Shown: positions 1 through 12,030 of the stretch, in pieces
How the letters are laid out: each line of letters opens with the position of its first letter
Position numbering within the stretch: position 1 is the stretch's first letter
Assembly (NCBI GenBank): GCA_012934845.2
Contig: WNNJ02002217.1
Location: 96,222-160,221, forward strand
DNA from: Pomphorhynchus laevis
Lineage: Eukaryota > Acanthocephala > Palaeacanthocephala > Echinorhynchida > Pomphorhynchidae
Length of the DNA stretch: 64,000 nt
Direction: 5' to 3'
Program-made: the position numbers and the translations under genes
The notes under the pieces: generated by a model
Database searches by the model: none
What the model was told of the DNA's origin: nothing
Seen by the model: only the letters and a program-made list of their open reading frames with translations

Positions 1-577
1 CATTCGACATAATATAATACGCGATGTAATTGATTCAGCTCTAAAGGATGTATGCTATAACGAATTAACCGAACCATGTCTTACACCAGTTCCTGAAAGG
101 ATGATTTTTGAGAATGATTCTACCACAAAGGATGGAGCTGCTGGGCTCGATGTAGTATGCAACGGTCTTTTTGGTGATTCGACGGAGCGGTCCTTCATGG
201 ACGTCTGTGTTTTCAATACACTTGCTCAGTCTTACGCTTTGAATATGCAGAGTTCACATACCTATTATGAAAACAGGAAACGGAGCAAGTACTTAGAGAG
301 AGTTACAAAACTCGAATGCGCCGGTTTAATTCCTCTCACTTTACTGTAGGAAGCATAGGCCAATCTGTGAAAAATATGTTGACGATCATCGCAAGCAAGT
401 CCGAAGGCATGGATCGATATACAGCGAGTGTGTACTCTCATTGCGAGCGGACGTTTCTTTCGCCCTCGCAAGATGCTTGTCCCTAGCTTTACGTATATTG
501 TAACCTTTAACTAACTTGACTTATCATAATATATTGTATATATAATACGTTTTGTGTTGAAGCCCATTGGCGAGGAC
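1..577 (+). mobile_element. LINE-B 3' fragment (RLE endonuclease end), open at the left window edge
   Basis: Positions 2-349 are open and read through the end of the Cys/His region (IRHN) into the restriction-like endonuclease of LINE-B. They align with the second copy at 3324-4034: both share the NGLFG/TGLFG block, an FMD/FFD acidic position and the YENRKRSKY basic cluster. After 349 the homology continues one frame over (GQSVKNML, then a helical tail) to about 486, so there is at least one frameshift. The remainder to about 577 is probably 3' UTR. The reverse LINE-A2 copy starts directly after it. Family assignment rests on the longer copy; the 5' part lies outside the window. Confidence 0.75.
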
Positions 578-1806
578 TCCAAATTTAATATTAATAATAA
601 TTTATTTAACGTGGCAAATGCGTGCCAACTGCACGCTTACATGACCACTAACAAAAAAGAACACAGTAAAAGTCTCAGATTAATTAGTTAATTGTTGAAA
701 TGGAATTGGATTTGGCGTTTGAGGCACGTCATTGATGTTGATTGGAGGATATGAATGGGCGAAAAATTCCACGAGAGAGGAGCAGCCACGACGAAGGAGC
801 GGAAGCCAAAAGAGGTAGAGCAGTTTGGGACATGTAAAAGAAGGGAATTGCGGGAACGCAAGGAACAGTAAACAGGACGAGAATTGTCGAGAAAAGGAAG
901 GTTGAGAAATGAAGGGATATGAAAAGTTATATGGCAAAAAGCAATGATAAGAATACGAATTTAAACAGTACAATAAATGTTAGGCAAATCGAGAGGAGCA
1001 AGATGCTGGGATGTATGATTAAAATGACGAAGACGAAGGAGAATTCGGACGGATGCGTTGACGATAAGTTATAGTGGAAGAAGAGTGGATTTAGGTAAGT
1101 TGGAAAATAGACTACGACAGTAATCAAGCCTCGAGAAATTTAGAAAAGATTTGAGAATCATACAAGAAGGTAAATCGATCAATCTACGAATTTGACGGAG
1201 ATTGGGAAAAATCAGGGTAGATGAGCGTACTTTATCTCTAACGAAAGGTTTAAGTGAAAGTCTGTTGTCGAAATGGAAGCCTGGGAAAACGAGATTGTCA
1301 ACAATAGGAAGAATTGTAGAATTTAATGATACGGATGGAGGTTATACGTCGAAGCGTCGAGGAAGGATCCACATTTTTTGATTTATTAGGATTCAGAGAA
1401 AGACGAAGAGAAGAAAGATGATTGAAAAATGAGGCAAGACAGTCGGAAGTAGAAACACTAAGATAATGAATACGATAAGCAGGTGCGTGAGCATAGATGA
1501 TAATGTAATCAGCATATTGCATAACATGGAAGTTAAATGTATGAGAAATAGAAGACAAATCACAGAAAAGAGGAGAAAAGCGAAGGGCCTAATATAAAGC
1601 TATATGGAACACCGGATGGAATGGAAGAATGATTAAAAAAGAGTTAAACAAACGTGAAATGTACAGCTTGATATAAATGAAGAAAACTAAGCTACAATGG
1701 GTAAAGAGAAGCAATAATCATGATGAAGGCGATGGAGAAGAATCGTGTGATCGACGATATCAAAAGCAGATGATATATCAAGCGAAACTAAGACACCATA
1801 ATTTTT
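578..1806 (-). mobile_element. LINE-A2, 5'-truncated copy (RT C-terminal half and 3' UTR)
   Basis: The reverse strand begins, at its 3' end, with the LINE-A tail (AATAAATTATTATTA after GCATTTGCCACG) and the GCGTGC/GCACGC stem-loop at about 605-645. It then carries decayed RT coding sequence. The segment 1298-1558 retains the motif C neighbourhood as QYADYIIIYAHAP, where other copies have QYADDILIYAHAP, so the second catalytic Asp is replaced. Coding is spread over several frames (680-973, 927-1127, 1298-1558). The 5' end stops near 1800, where LINE-B coding begins on the other strand. It looks like a typical 5'-truncated LINE insertion. Confidence 0.8.
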
Positions 1807-2994
1807 GAATCACTTAAATTAAACGAAAAAGTTGGGCAGTTAACTGTCAAACAGGCCTTAAGTGAGAAACATCCACATGGCGAGAATTTACACGAAGAAG
1901 GTTTGATCAAGCACTCTATGATAGAAACACTTCCGTTTCATGTCACTTTATTTAATCAAATAACGGGAGCTGATATAGTATCGATAGCAAAGAATACGAC
2001 AGGTGCAGCCGGGCCATCAGGTGTGGACGCGCAAACATGGAAACAAATGCTGATATCGTTTGACAGCGATTCTGATAAGCTGGCCGAGGCATTAGCTGGT
2101 ATGACAAGACGTTTAGCCTCTGAAATTGTTCCACGAGAATCAACTGTAGCTTTGGTTGCCTCAAGGTTGATTGCCTTAGAAAAGTCTGATAGAATTAGGC
2201 CTATCGGGATTGGCGAAGTGTATCGTAGGATAATGGCCAAAGTCGTAATTAGAACGATTTCTATGCACATACAATCAGTTGCAGGAAATACACAATTATG
2301 TGCGGGACAACGTTGTGGTCGGGAGTATGTGGTTCGGTACATTCGGTCGTGTTTATTTGAACAGAATTACAAATGCTTGCTGCTTATAGACGCTGACAAC
2401 GCGTTCAATCGCGTTAATAGAAAACTTGCTTTGGCTAATATGAGTAGTGTGTGTCTACCACTAGTTAACATTTTAACAAACACTTATCATGATGATCCCA
2501 CTATGATAATTGACGGTGAAACAATGAGATCCCAAGAGGGTTTTACACAGGGGGACCCGCTGTCTATGGTTGCCTTTGCTGCAGCAACTCTTCCTCTGAT
2601 GGAAAAATTAAAACATGCTTTTCCAAATATCCAGCAAAAATGGTATGCAGATGATGTGTCTTGCGTAGGAACAGCGAAGGATCTTGCGGGATATTTGGAG
2701 AGGATGCAAACACTTGGACCTCAATATGGCTTCTTTGTCAATGGTAGGAAATGTAAAATATTTGTTCCCTCCGAAAATAGTGAAACAAAATCATTGTTCA
2801 ATGCCTTGGATGTGTCAGTCACCAATACGGGCGTTGAAGTCCTGGGATGTCCTATTGGATCGGCCGAATATGAAAAATCATGGCTGGATGACAAAATAGA
2901 GAATTGGATGATGATCCAACGACTAGCAGAAATCGCGAAAATCGATCCGCAGCTCGCATATTCCGCCTACATGGTGTCACTCCAACACAAATAG
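1801..2994 (+). pseudogene. LINE-B reverse transcriptase domain
   Basis: The frame is open from 1801; the first ATG is at 1903, but homology starts upstream, so 1903 is not a real start. Counting from 1903, an AGPSGVDA block lies at residues 36-43, motif A is LIDADNAF at 161-168, motif B is GFTQGDPL at 213-220 and motif C is YADD at 248-251, so the catalytic Asp residues are all present. The thumb-like region reaches QLAYSAYM and is cut by TAG at 2992. The same frame continues unbroken to 3360, so the stop is a point change rather than the natural end. The product would copy the element's own RNA at a nicked target. Confidence 0.8.
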
Positions 2995-3323
2995 ACTCAC
3001 ATTTTTAGGGCATGTCGCTTCAAAGGTAGGGACGTGAAAAAATTGGAACAGAAAATAAAAGAGTGCCTTCTACCAAATCTCACCGGTCAGCAACTAATAT
3101 CAGATCAAATGAGACGGATTATTGCTTTGCCGACAAGCAGGGGTGGAATGAGCATTACGGATCCTTCAGATTTTGTCTTGCGTGAGTGGCAGTGGTCGGA
3201 GGCTATGCGTAATCCACTTGAAAGTGGTTTAACGGGAGTTGAACTAAACAAAGCTCAGACTATAGTAGCAGCGGAAATTAGAAGAATAAATAAGCATATT
3301 TCAGACTCCTTGTTTTCGAAATT

Positions 3324-4034
3324 GTGGATGAGAGCGACAAATTTTTTCGTAATTCGTTAATGCACGCGACAATAAAAGGCTCTTCTACTTGGCTTTCTGC
3401 CAGGGTTAACGATGATCGGTTATACAGACTACGTCGCGAGGAGTTTTATGATGGTTTGTCAACAAGATACGGATGGCCACTTGTCAACGCGTTTAAGACA
3501 TGCGTTTGTGGGGAGGATAATTCTGTTACTCACACTCTCTCTTGTCGTCTATCTGGCAAGACAATAATCAGACACAATGCGATTCGTGATCTCCTGCGAA
3601 ACTTGTTATCAGGTGCAAGTCAAAATATCGTAACCGAGCCTCTGCTGACACCAATAGAATCAAATTATTCATTTGAAACGGCATCTACTTGCAAAGACCG
3701 CAATGCTCGTCTAGACTTGGCTTGTACTGGTTTATTTGGTATCCCGACAGAGCGGACGTTCTTTGACGCCTCAATTTTCAACATCCACGCTCCGTCAAAT
3801 GCCTCACGCAGCCCAGAGAGCACATTTGTGTATCACGAGAACAGAAAGCGTGCGAAGTATGTAGAGCGTGTAAACACATTCGAACGAGCTGGATTTGCTC
3901 CCTTGATAATTTCCTCTTCTGGAGGTACTGAAGTTGAAATGAGTGCAGTGCTGAAGCGGGTAGCAGCATCGGCTACCGCTAGAGGGATTCGCTCATACGC
4001 GGAAAACATAGCGAAGTTACGTCGCCAAATATGA
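3324..4034 (+). pseudogene. LINE-B C-terminal Cys/His motif and restriction-like endonuclease
   Basis: The 236-residue frame carries C60, C62, H70 and C74 (C-x1-C-x7-H-x3-C) followed by RHNAIRD. This matches the pattern of the Cys/His knuckle before the RLE of R2-type LINEs. Next comes a PD-(D/E)xK-like block: D131 in ARLDLACTG, D148 in FFDASIF and K175/K178 in the NRKRAKYVERV cluster. RLE enzymes of this class nick target DNA to prime reverse transcription. It joins the RT frame through a frameshift near 3320, and another shift after about 4020 moves the tail (ALWRSVYHDQHK) to a second frame. The endonuclease call is inferred from motif order, not from a profile search. Confidence 0.65.
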
Positions 4035-4184
4035 GTCTCCCTCTCAAAAATGTGCTCTCTGGCGTTCCGTATACCACGATCAACACAAAATTCATATAAA
4101 AACTGGTATAATACAGGGCCCATTTGCGGGCAACCTTAAATGTATTACCTCCAATTGGAACACTTTTTATTTGTCTGAAAAAAA

Positions 4185-4572
4185 AATTATTAAAAAAATT
4201 TTTTACAAGGCTTAGCCATAAGGCTATTTTGCCTGATCACTGTTAAAAAAATAATAAAACTAAAAAAATAAGAAATGAAGAAAAAGAAGTCAACAAGCAA
4301 AAAATAAAAATAAAAATCACTGCAAATATGTCCATGACTCGTTTCTCGTCTTCTTGATGATCCATGTCTTTAATAATTTTTTGAACAAATGCAGACTCCG
4401 GGCGGAAGCAATTTCCTCAGGCAGAGAATTCCAAATATTAAGTACCCTGTGCGACAGTCTCCAGCATTTTGGATACCTACCATGCCTTGTTTTATAGACA
4501 GTTTTGCTGTGACCTCTCAAAATCGATGAACGTAATGTGATCGAACCACTCGGATAACCGTCCAACCGGTGT
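4185..4572 (-). mobile_element. LINE-C 3' fragment, reverse
   Basis: The reverse-strand segment 4317-4565 (82 codons) encodes the C-terminal tail of LINE-C: DGYPSGS, then RGHS, then LSHRVLNIWNSLPEE and FKKLLKTW. The 3' UTR holds the GTGATCAGGCAAAATAGC motif seen in the other LINE-C ends, followed by an A/T-rich tail. It is severely 5'-truncated. It abuts a forward LINE-C 3' end, giving a head-to-head arrangement of two copies. The two proteins are clearly diverged, so these look like separate insertions. Confidence 0.75.
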
Positions 4573-4574
4573 AC

Positions 4575-5140
4575 AGAAAAGATTATTACATCTATTAGAA
4601 AAGATTCTTCGCCGATTTTCCAAGCTATGTTCTGGTCTTCGGAACATCGCCTACTGTGATAGATTAAGCCAACTAAATATTACTTTAGTTTACAAGAGAT
4701 ATGTGTACAAGGATTTATTACAGTTATGGCGAATGATCCATGTCTTTCCTGGTTATCCATCGGAATCCGTTATTCTAAATGATCGCCCGAGCCACAGAGG
4801 ACACTCTTTATCAGTTGTTGTGCAATCACACGGGAAATGTCATAGATACTTGCGATTATCTCACAGAGCGGTAAACCTATGGAACCGATTGCCGAATTCG
4901 ATCGTGTCTATGGCACAGTACAAATCTTTCCAGAATGCGCTGAGCATGTGGATAAAAAGAGAAGATTTTTTAAAGGAAATATATAACTATATGTGACAAT
5001 TTATTATTGCTGAACTAATTTTTTTGTCTTTCTTTTTTGTCTTTCTTTTTTTTCTTCTTTTTTTCTTTTCTTAATATTGTGATCAGACAAAATGACTCTT
5101 TTATGTGTCAAAGTCTTGTAATAAATAATAATAAATGGAT
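4575..5140 (+). mobile_element. LINE-C 3' fragment, forward
   Basis: The frame from about 4608 reads LRRFSKLCSGLRNIAYCDRL and passes into the ATG-initiated stretch 4703-4996. That stretch has PGYPSES, RGHSLSV, LSHRAVNLWNRLP and a final W. This is the conserved tail of LINE-C after the RT. The 3' UTR at 5076-5140 has GTGATCAGACAAAATGAC and ends in an AATAATAATAAA-like repeat, the LINE-C 3' signature. Nothing upstream of the tail is kept. Confidence 0.75.
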
Positions 5141-5149
5141 GCAAGAACA

Positions 5150-5480
5150 AAAACAATGGTTTAATCCAATGAGAATGGTTTAATTGACCATATTATTGTG
5201 GTCAATTTACGCCCCAATATAAAATACAAGTAAAGCAAATCAAGTACATTCAGAAAAGAGGGTGAAGCTAATAATATACTAAAAAAACATGAAATTTGGC
5301 AACGTAATATTAAAAAATGACCATTTGAACGACTAGTATACAATGCATTGTATAAGTTTACATATCCAAAAGCCAAATGTAAGGTCAGATATGAAGCAAT
5401 GCCTAGAACAACGAAGATGCAATAAAATTCAAATTAAAGATGACCATGGTAACGAAATTACTAAATATGATTCTTATTTT
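5150..5480 (+). mobile_element. Possible LINE inter-domain fragment
   Basis: A forward frame over 5150-5480 shows short patches reminiscent of the linker between endonuclease and RT in CR1/RTE-type LINEs: a Lys-rich stretch, then DDHGNEITKYDSYFF, like the 'DxxGxxxTDxxxxxxxFNxFF' region upstream of the RT. Several stops interrupt it. No catalytic motif is visible, so the family is uncertain (LINE-C or RTE). Confidence 0.3.
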
Positions 5481-5482
5481 TT

Positions 5483-5740
5483 CCTTAGTGTTTGTCCAGT
5501 ATAGTGGCGGGGTCCGCTACTTTAAATGATTTTTTCACTTCATGCGGTATGCGGCGTCTCTTAGTTACAGGACAACGTCCGGTAAATATCAGCTTATGGA
5601 CTCGATTCAACGCTGTTTTGGTCTTCCTTTCAGACGCTTTCCTTCCAAATCGAGGTGGAACCCCATCCTTACTCATGTATTTTTTATCAGCGCGAAACAC
5701 GTGACCGTACCACCGTAATCGAGTTTCGCGTAACGTAAGA
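5483..5740 (-). mobile_element. LINE-D (RTE-like) 3' terminal fragment
   Basis: The reverse frame reads RETRLRWYGHVFRADKKY and later VADPATILDKH. The RLRWYGHV block and the K..ADPA ending match the C-terminal region of the RTE-like copy at 20084-21299 (LRWYGHVLRSENY, HIADPASK). Only the last 80-85 codons survive. The GRPK-type basic block is degraded to GRKASERKTK. No RT motif is present. Confidence 0.6.
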
Positions 5741-6300
5741 AAATTCCTAAAGATTAAATTATCAAAAACATAGCAGTCATTATGAGATACAACGCCCTTG
5801 ATAACCTAAGGTATTTAATAATCACCGTATATTAAACAGCATAGCCTCCAGTCAATCAAAAGGTAAAGGATTTGTGAAAACGCAGAAAATGGTTCAAGAT
5901 CATAAATCTCATGGATGTATGCGAATACCTACAGTTTTAGCTATCCTGTGAATCGAGCCGTGGTTATTGTCATTAATTTGGTATTTTTTATTTCATATTC
6001 GTTTATACTTATAGATATCTGATAATGATCAATGTAATAACCGAAAATTTTCAAAGAAAAAATACCTTGGCTGTTTTGCAAAGTGAAACTCTAATCATTA
6101 TTTAAAATATCAAAAACAGTTTTGAATATATTGTATTTATTGTTTATAAGACAATACTAACTGGTAAAACAGCTAGAACACAAATGCGCTTTTAATGATA
6201 TCATCTGTTATTACGATTTTATTATTTAATTATTAAGATGTTTATTATTTATAATTATTTAATTATTTATTATTTAACTAAAAAAAGTTTGTGAGATAAA
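5741..6300. other. No gene recognised; AT-rich spacer
   Basis: The stretch is AT-rich with frequent stops in all frames. It has ATTATTTAATTATT-like runs around 6220-6285, just before the LINE-A1b 5' region. I see no element motif. Confidence 0.5.
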
Positions 6301-9300
6301 TATATACAATATTTCCGGTCAGTTCCGCTCGTTACGCTCGAAGATTGAGCTTAATCTCTCGATAAGCTCAGATAGATCGTCTCGCTGCGCTCGCTGATCA
6401 GTTACAGTAGCAAATCTAACAGCTTAAACACACAAGGACGTTAATGGGAGGACTAAAAAACAGCTACTACCGACACTCACTATGCACAACTGCAAGTGCA
6501 GTGCTCGCCACACGACTGCAGCGTATGGACAACAATTGCCTGCGCTATCAATAAGTCTAAAGAAGACTTCCTATGTGGTTTTTGTGGGACAAACTTATTC
6601 GCAACCTCTCCAATAAGCACATATCAACATCCAACACGTCCACTTAAACTACCCCCAGTCGCTTCCAGTGTCCTTTCTCCACCCACCGACCCTGCCACCA
6701 TATACACTTCCCATTTCATGTTATCATCACTCCCCGACACTCCCAGACCCGTCCATCCTGTTTCGTTTCTCAATAACCTATATCCATCAATCAAAATCAC
6801 CCCACCAACCTCCACGATCCTTCCACTCATAACCTTTCCACATATCTATTGCCACCCTCTTTATAATCATCATCCTCTATGTCTCCCGTCGTCAAACCAA
6901 CTCCATCCAAATCCTCAACTGCCAGCCCTTTCTATCGTAATCTCACACACTCACGTCACTCGTCCTCCTTCATGAAAACGCTTTCCTTCTCGCGATCGTT
7001 GCATTATCGTCACTAATATAACTCCATCCAACTCCTTATCTCTACAAACACGTCTCAGTCACAATGCTCCCGCATTCAGATCCATTCTCTCGTCTCTTGT
7101 TCCTGCGAAAAAGCCATCTTTTTTCAAAGACATCTCTAAACCGCCCTGGTTCAACAGCTCCTAGCTTCTTATTTTTTACCGAACTCGCTGACCTACTTTC
7201 ACATTGTTCTTTGTCCTCAATCCCTTCACTCGTTCTAGGCGACTTCTACATCCGCCTTGATCGCTCCTTTTCCATCGATTCCATACAGTTCATCAACATT
7301 CTACCTAACTACAATTGCAAAGTCATCTCAACTGCCCCCACACATATCCTTGGAGGATCACTCGACTTCATTTCTGTCCCCGATCGTTTTGCTGCATATA
7401 CCTCTGTCAATCTCCGATCCTAGTTTATCCAATCACTTTCTCGTCACCCTTGGTTTTACCTCCAACCACTCCCCGCTTCACACACCTACCATCCTACGTC
7501 GACCTTGGAGAAAACTTTACCTCCCCCTTCTCAGCTCCGCCTTATTAAATCGTATCTATCTTCTCACACAATAACATAATTCTCTACTCACGATCTTGCT
7601 TTTCTTTTCGACTCTGAACTCACATCCACTCTCGATCTTCTCTTGCCCTTCAAGCATCACCCTCACTGTAGCTTGCACCATACCCCATGGTTTGACATGA
7701 AATGCCTACTCTCAAAGCGTCGACTCCGTAATGCTTTTTGAGTATATCACCGCTCTCTCAGACGTGATATCCGCTCGCTCGCTCCATCTCTCTGTGATTC
7801 CTATCTTGCTCTTCGTCGATCTCAACTCCACCTACACCGTAGCAAATTCAACTCCTTCTGACAGCATAAAATCAACACTTCATTAAACTCCAAGCATCAC
7901 TATCATACTTTTAACTAAATCCTTTCTCGTTACTTTTCGTCTTGCAACATCAATCCCATGATTATTCGTCATTTCTTCAGACCAAAGTATCCACGTTGCT
8001 CTCTCACAACCCCGTCTTTATTCAATCTCACTGCTACTCGCCTCATCCTCCCGAAACTCTTTCATATTCTCCCTGTCTCACCTGCCGAAGTATACCCTGT
8101 CCTCATGTCTTTGCCCAACAAAACCTCACCTGCCGATCCCCAGCCTACCACCATTCTTAAATCCATATGCTCATTGATATCCCCTTAACTCACCACATTT
8201 TTAACTCATCCATCCGCACTGGTATCTTTCCTTCACGCTGGAAAACCGCCATCGTTCGTCCCCACCTTAACAAACAATCGCTCGACCCCTCACTCTCTTC
8301 TAGCTATCGCCCCATTTCACTCCTCCCTACTCTTTCCAAGCTCTTAAAGCGCCTTATCTTAATACAGATCAGCGTTTATCTCTCTTCATCTAATCTGTAC
8401 CCGCCTTTCCAATCCGATTTCCGCTCTTATCACTCCACAGAAATCGACTGCATCACAGTTTACAACGACCTACTCATTTCTCGTGGCAAGTCTCTATGAA
8501 GTGTTCTCATCTCCCTTGACCTATCATCTCCTTCGACATCGTCGACTACTCCAACCTCCTTTCTCGCCTTCGTTATGATCACGGCTTTTCTTCCTCATCT
8601 GTTGCATGGCTGGCCTCATATCTATCCAACCGTTCTTTTCGAGTATGTTCAATTCATCATCCTGTCCTCCCATCCCTATTTTCTGAGGGGTCCAAAACGG
8701 TAAAGTCCTAAGACCCCTTCTTTTCTCTCTTCTACTCGGCGATCTCTCTCCGTTTATCAAACCTTACTCAATTAACGTCATGCAATACGCCGATGATATG
8801 GTGTATTGCATGACAAATATGGTCATGTATGCTCATGTACATGTGATATATATGCTCATGCACCCGCACGTCGCATGCACGATATCGGCATTTCCCCTCC
8901 AACTGTATTTCTTCTATTTACAAATGTCTCTCCAATCTCCATCTCGTTCTAAATCCCGACAAGTCATAAAATGTGGATCCTCCCCCGTAAACCAAAAAAT
9001 CTCCTACCACTGTATATTTTGACTAATCGATCATCCCCATAGTACACAATCTCACTTTCTTAGGCATCCATTTTGATGATCACCTTTCCCTTAAACCCTT
9101 CGTCTGTGACAAGATCCGCTCGTCTAACTTAATTCTCCGTGAAATCCGTCGTATCCACCCCCTTACCGACTTCCGTTCTTGTATTATCTTATTTCATCGC
9201 TTCCTTCCCTAAAATCGATTACTGCTTCAGCCTTTTCGCAAATTCTCAGAAATCCATCATCATACCCCAACAACGAATAATAAACTGCACCGTTTGCATG

Positions 9301-9735
9301 CTCTTTCGTCTTCGTCGCGTTGACCACACATCCACATATATTGCCCAACTCTCCTGACCAACCATCCACATCAGCATACAATTCCGCCTTCTTCTCGAAT
9401 TTTTTCGGCTCATCGCTGTCGGCTCCCCATCGTACATCAACTTCCATTTCTTAAACGACACTCACCCCATCTCGTTATCGCTGCTTTCCCATCATACCCT
9501 CTTACTCCACGTTGCCAATTACTCTTACAGCTACGGTCTCCGATCCTTCCTCGTCGCCGCCCAACTCGCCTGGAATCAAGTCCCTCTCGACGTCCGCCGC
9601 GCTTCCTCCTTTATCACATTCAAACACCTTTTCTGTTCACACCTTCTCTACACATGATTTACATTTTTGTTTTGTTGTGGTCATGGGCGGGCGCTGGCAC
9701 GCATTTGCCACGTTAAAATAAATCTTTTTTTATGT
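6301..9735 (+). mobile_element. LINE-A1b, near end-to-end but internally deleted copy
   Basis: It starts with a 5' region containing CAGTTCCGCTCGTTACGCTCG-like sequence (about 6318-6345), also found at the 5' end of the reverse A2 copy near 27130. ORF1 begins at ATG 6444 and encodes a PHD-like Cys cluster (CSPHDCSVWTT, then CGFC) with frameshifts. Near 7140 ORF1 sequence jumps straight into the APE domain (PGSTAPSFLFFTELADLL), so ORF1's end and the first third of the endonuclease are deleted. Decayed RT follows at 8160-9650. At about 8690 the motif B region reads GSKTVKS-like instead of GVPQGSVLG. The 3' tail with GGCACGCATTTGCCACG and AAATAAATC(T)n is complete at about 9730. Confidence 0.8.
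6444..7140 (+). pseudogene. LINE-A1b ORF1 (PHD-like zinc finger, Pro/Ser-rich), truncated
   Basis: The ATG at 6444 aligns with the ORF1 start at 39440 in another copy. The Cys-rich block (QCSPHDCSVW ... DFLCGFCGT) lies at 6496-6600. A long Pro/Ser/Thr-rich middle and a RDRCIIVTNITPSNSL-like block near 7000 match the complete ORF1 at 32905-34302. The frame changes at least twice. The 3' end is missing through the deletion at about 7140. ORF1 proteins of this LINE group are thought to bind the element RNA. Confidence 0.65.
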
Positions 9736-9884
9736 TGAGGAAAGTTTAACAGTTAGAACATCATAATTTAAACTTCTTATAGGATCATAAAAATACATAT
9801 TTTAGAGATAAGATTAGTGATATTCTTGAGGACTTGCTTATAAGCAGCAAACTCACATTACAGCTGTGTTGTGCATATAGCTGA

Positions 9885-12030
9885 AAACTAGAAAACTTCG
9901 ATATCCCTATTTTCCGCACAACCTTACGTAATTCTTCACTCTTTTCACTTCCTCTTAACTATCTTACTCCCGACGATTTCTTCATGTCGTAAGTTTAATG
10001 AACTTACGACATCATTAATAACCTTCCGCCAATTCAACCACGACGTTTTCAGCGGTCGCGCCATGCTCCCTGATTCGATTTAGACTGAAGTCATTCTAAC
10101 CGCCCGCTTTGTCACTCTGATCGTGTGTATAATTGCGTTCTTAAACGTTCTCCCAACTCACTACCTCCAAATCTCCGTGATTCCCACTTTTCTCAACGCC
10201 GTTCAAATCTCATTCTTATACGTACTAAACGTACTATCTTTTGGCGAAATCAACTTGAGTCATCTTCCATTTTCCAATTTTCTTCTTGTCTACAATCTAA
10301 GCTATCTAATTTACTTTACCATCTACCATATGCCTCTTGTACTTTCTTTTATCTTTAAATATTTCCCTCCCAAAGTTATTCCACCTTATTCCCGTTTCGT
10401 CTGACGAAGTTTCTTCGGAGTTCTGTAATTTCCTAATAAAACCTCTCCTTCTGACCCAATTCCAACCCACTTGCTTAAACAAATCTGATCATCTACCTCA
10501 CCCCTCCTAACCACTTTGTTCAACTTGTCTATCCGCAACCGCATATTTTATTTCAACATGAAATGCGCCGCTGTTCGCCCTCTCCTCAAAAAGCAATCTC
10601 TCGACCTGTCACTACTATATTCGTACAGTCCTATCTCATTTCTCCCAACCCTCTTTAAACTCTTTGAGCGTCTTGTTCTCAAGCAAGTTAATGCATATCT
10701 GTTTTCATCCAACTTGTTTCCTGCCTTCCAAACTGCTTTTCGCTGTAATCTCTCTCCTAAAATTGCATACCTTAAAGTTTATAACGACTTACTCATATCG
10801 CGCGATCAAAAATTATGTAGTGTCACAGTTTCTCTTGATCTCTAATCTGCTTTTGACATCCTCAATCACTTGATTCTTGTCCATCGTCTTCGTCATGATT
10901 ATGGCTTCTCTTTACCTACAGTAGCTTTGTTTTTTTCATATCTATCAAACCGTACTTTTTGTCTTTGTTCTAACTCTTCTCTTTTCCATCAATAATCCAT
11001 CCCGTCCGATGTTCCACAAGGCTCCGTATTAGGTCATTTACTTTTCTCTCTTCTTCTCGGTGATTTGTCTTCTATTTCTCATACATTTAATTTTAATGTT
11101 ATGCAATATGCTGATGACATTCTCATCTATGCTCACGCACCTGCTTATCGTATTCATGATCGTAGTGTTTCTGCTCCCAAAGTGTCTTGCCTCAATTTTC
11201 AATCATCTTTCTTCTCTTCGTCTTTCGCTGTATCTTAATAAATCAAAAATAATGTGGATCCTTCCTCGATGCTTCGGCGTAGAACCTTTCTCTGTATCAT
11301 TAAATTCTACAATTCTCCCTATCGTTGACAATCTCGTTTTCCTAGGCTTCCATTTCGAATCCAGGCTGTCACTTAAACCTTTCGTTAGAGATAAAGTACG
11401 CTCATCTATCTTAATTTTCCGCAACCTTCGTCAAATTCGTAGATTGATCGATTTCCCTTCTTGTATGACTCTCATATCTTCTCTAATTTTCGCAAGACTT
11501 GATTACTGTCTGAGTCTATTCTCCAACTCACTTAATCCACTCTTCTTCCTTTACAACGCATCATCAACGCTGCCGTCCGAGTTCTCCTCCGTCTTCGTCG
11601 TTTTGATCATACATCCCACTATCTTGTTTCTCTCGATTGGCCTACCATTTATTGTCGTGTTCAAATTCGTCTTATCATTTCTTTTCGCCTTATAACTTAT
11701 CATACCCCTTCATTTCTTAACCTTCCTTTTCTTGACAATTATCATCATGTGTACGGTGCTCTGCGTTCCCGTAATTCCCTTCTTTTACATGTCCCAAACT
11801 ACTCTACCTCTCTTAACTTCCGCTCCTTCGTTGTGGCTGCTCCTCTCCCGTGGAATCATCTGCCCATTCATATCTGCCAATCAATATCAATGCCGTGCTT
11901 CAAACGCCTAATCCGATGTCATTTAAACAATTAATTAATAAACCTGTGACTTCTGCTGATTTTTTGTCAGTGGACTTGTAAGCGTGCAGCTGTCACGCAT
12001 TTGCCACATTAAATAAATTATTATTAAAGA
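9885..12030 (+). mobile_element. LINE-A2, 5'-truncated forward copy
   Basis: It begins inside the region between endonuclease and RT (cognate of about 26040 in the reverse A2 copy) and runs to the A2 3' end. The segment 10516-10845 holds the RT N-terminal block (IRNRIFYFNMKCAAVRPLLKKQSL). The motif C region at about 11100-11150 reads QYADDILIYAHAPAYRIHD in a frame different from its surroundings. The segment 11060-11695 includes the LSLKPFVRDKVRSS block. The 3' UTR has GCGTGCAGCTGTCACGC and CATTTGCCACATTAAATAAATTATTATTA, ending about 12027. Several frameshifts and stops make it inactive. Confidence 0.8.
9984..10012. repeat. Perfect 12-bp inverted repeat inside LINE-A2
   Basis: ATGTCGTAAGTT (9984-9995) and its exact reverse complement (10001-10012) are separated by TAATG. 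Other A2 copies lack the left arm and read CATTATGTTTGATTCTGAACTTAC here. It therefore looks like a local inverted duplication arising in this copy. Confidence 0.8.

Larger units (their letters stand above)
1801..4175 (+). mobile_element. LINE-B, longest copy in the window (RT + Cys/His motif + restriction-like endonuclease)
   Basis: This is a non-LTR element whose single ORF has the order helical linker, RT, Cys/His motif, RLE, as in site-specific LINE clades such as R2/R4. Coding starts without a start codon at 1801 (KQALSEKHPHG), so the 5' end is lost. The N-terminal domain of the same family occurs separately at 40972-41908, reverse strand. The ORF is broken by an in-frame TAG at 2992-2994 (probably a former Trp codon) and by frameshifts near 3320 and after 4020. 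The 3' UTR runs into a LINE-C 3' end near 4180. I cannot place it in a named clade. Confidence 0.75.

Noticed and set aside
4185-5140. Head-to-head LINE-C pieces considered as a twin-primed inversion
   Set aside because: Both pieces carry the 3' end and 3' UTR and their proteins are diverged; twin priming would invert an upstream part of a single copy.
5492-5704. Forward 70-codon frame over the RTE tail
   Set aside because: The reverse strand carries the recognisable RLRWYGHV coding; the forward frame is its complement.
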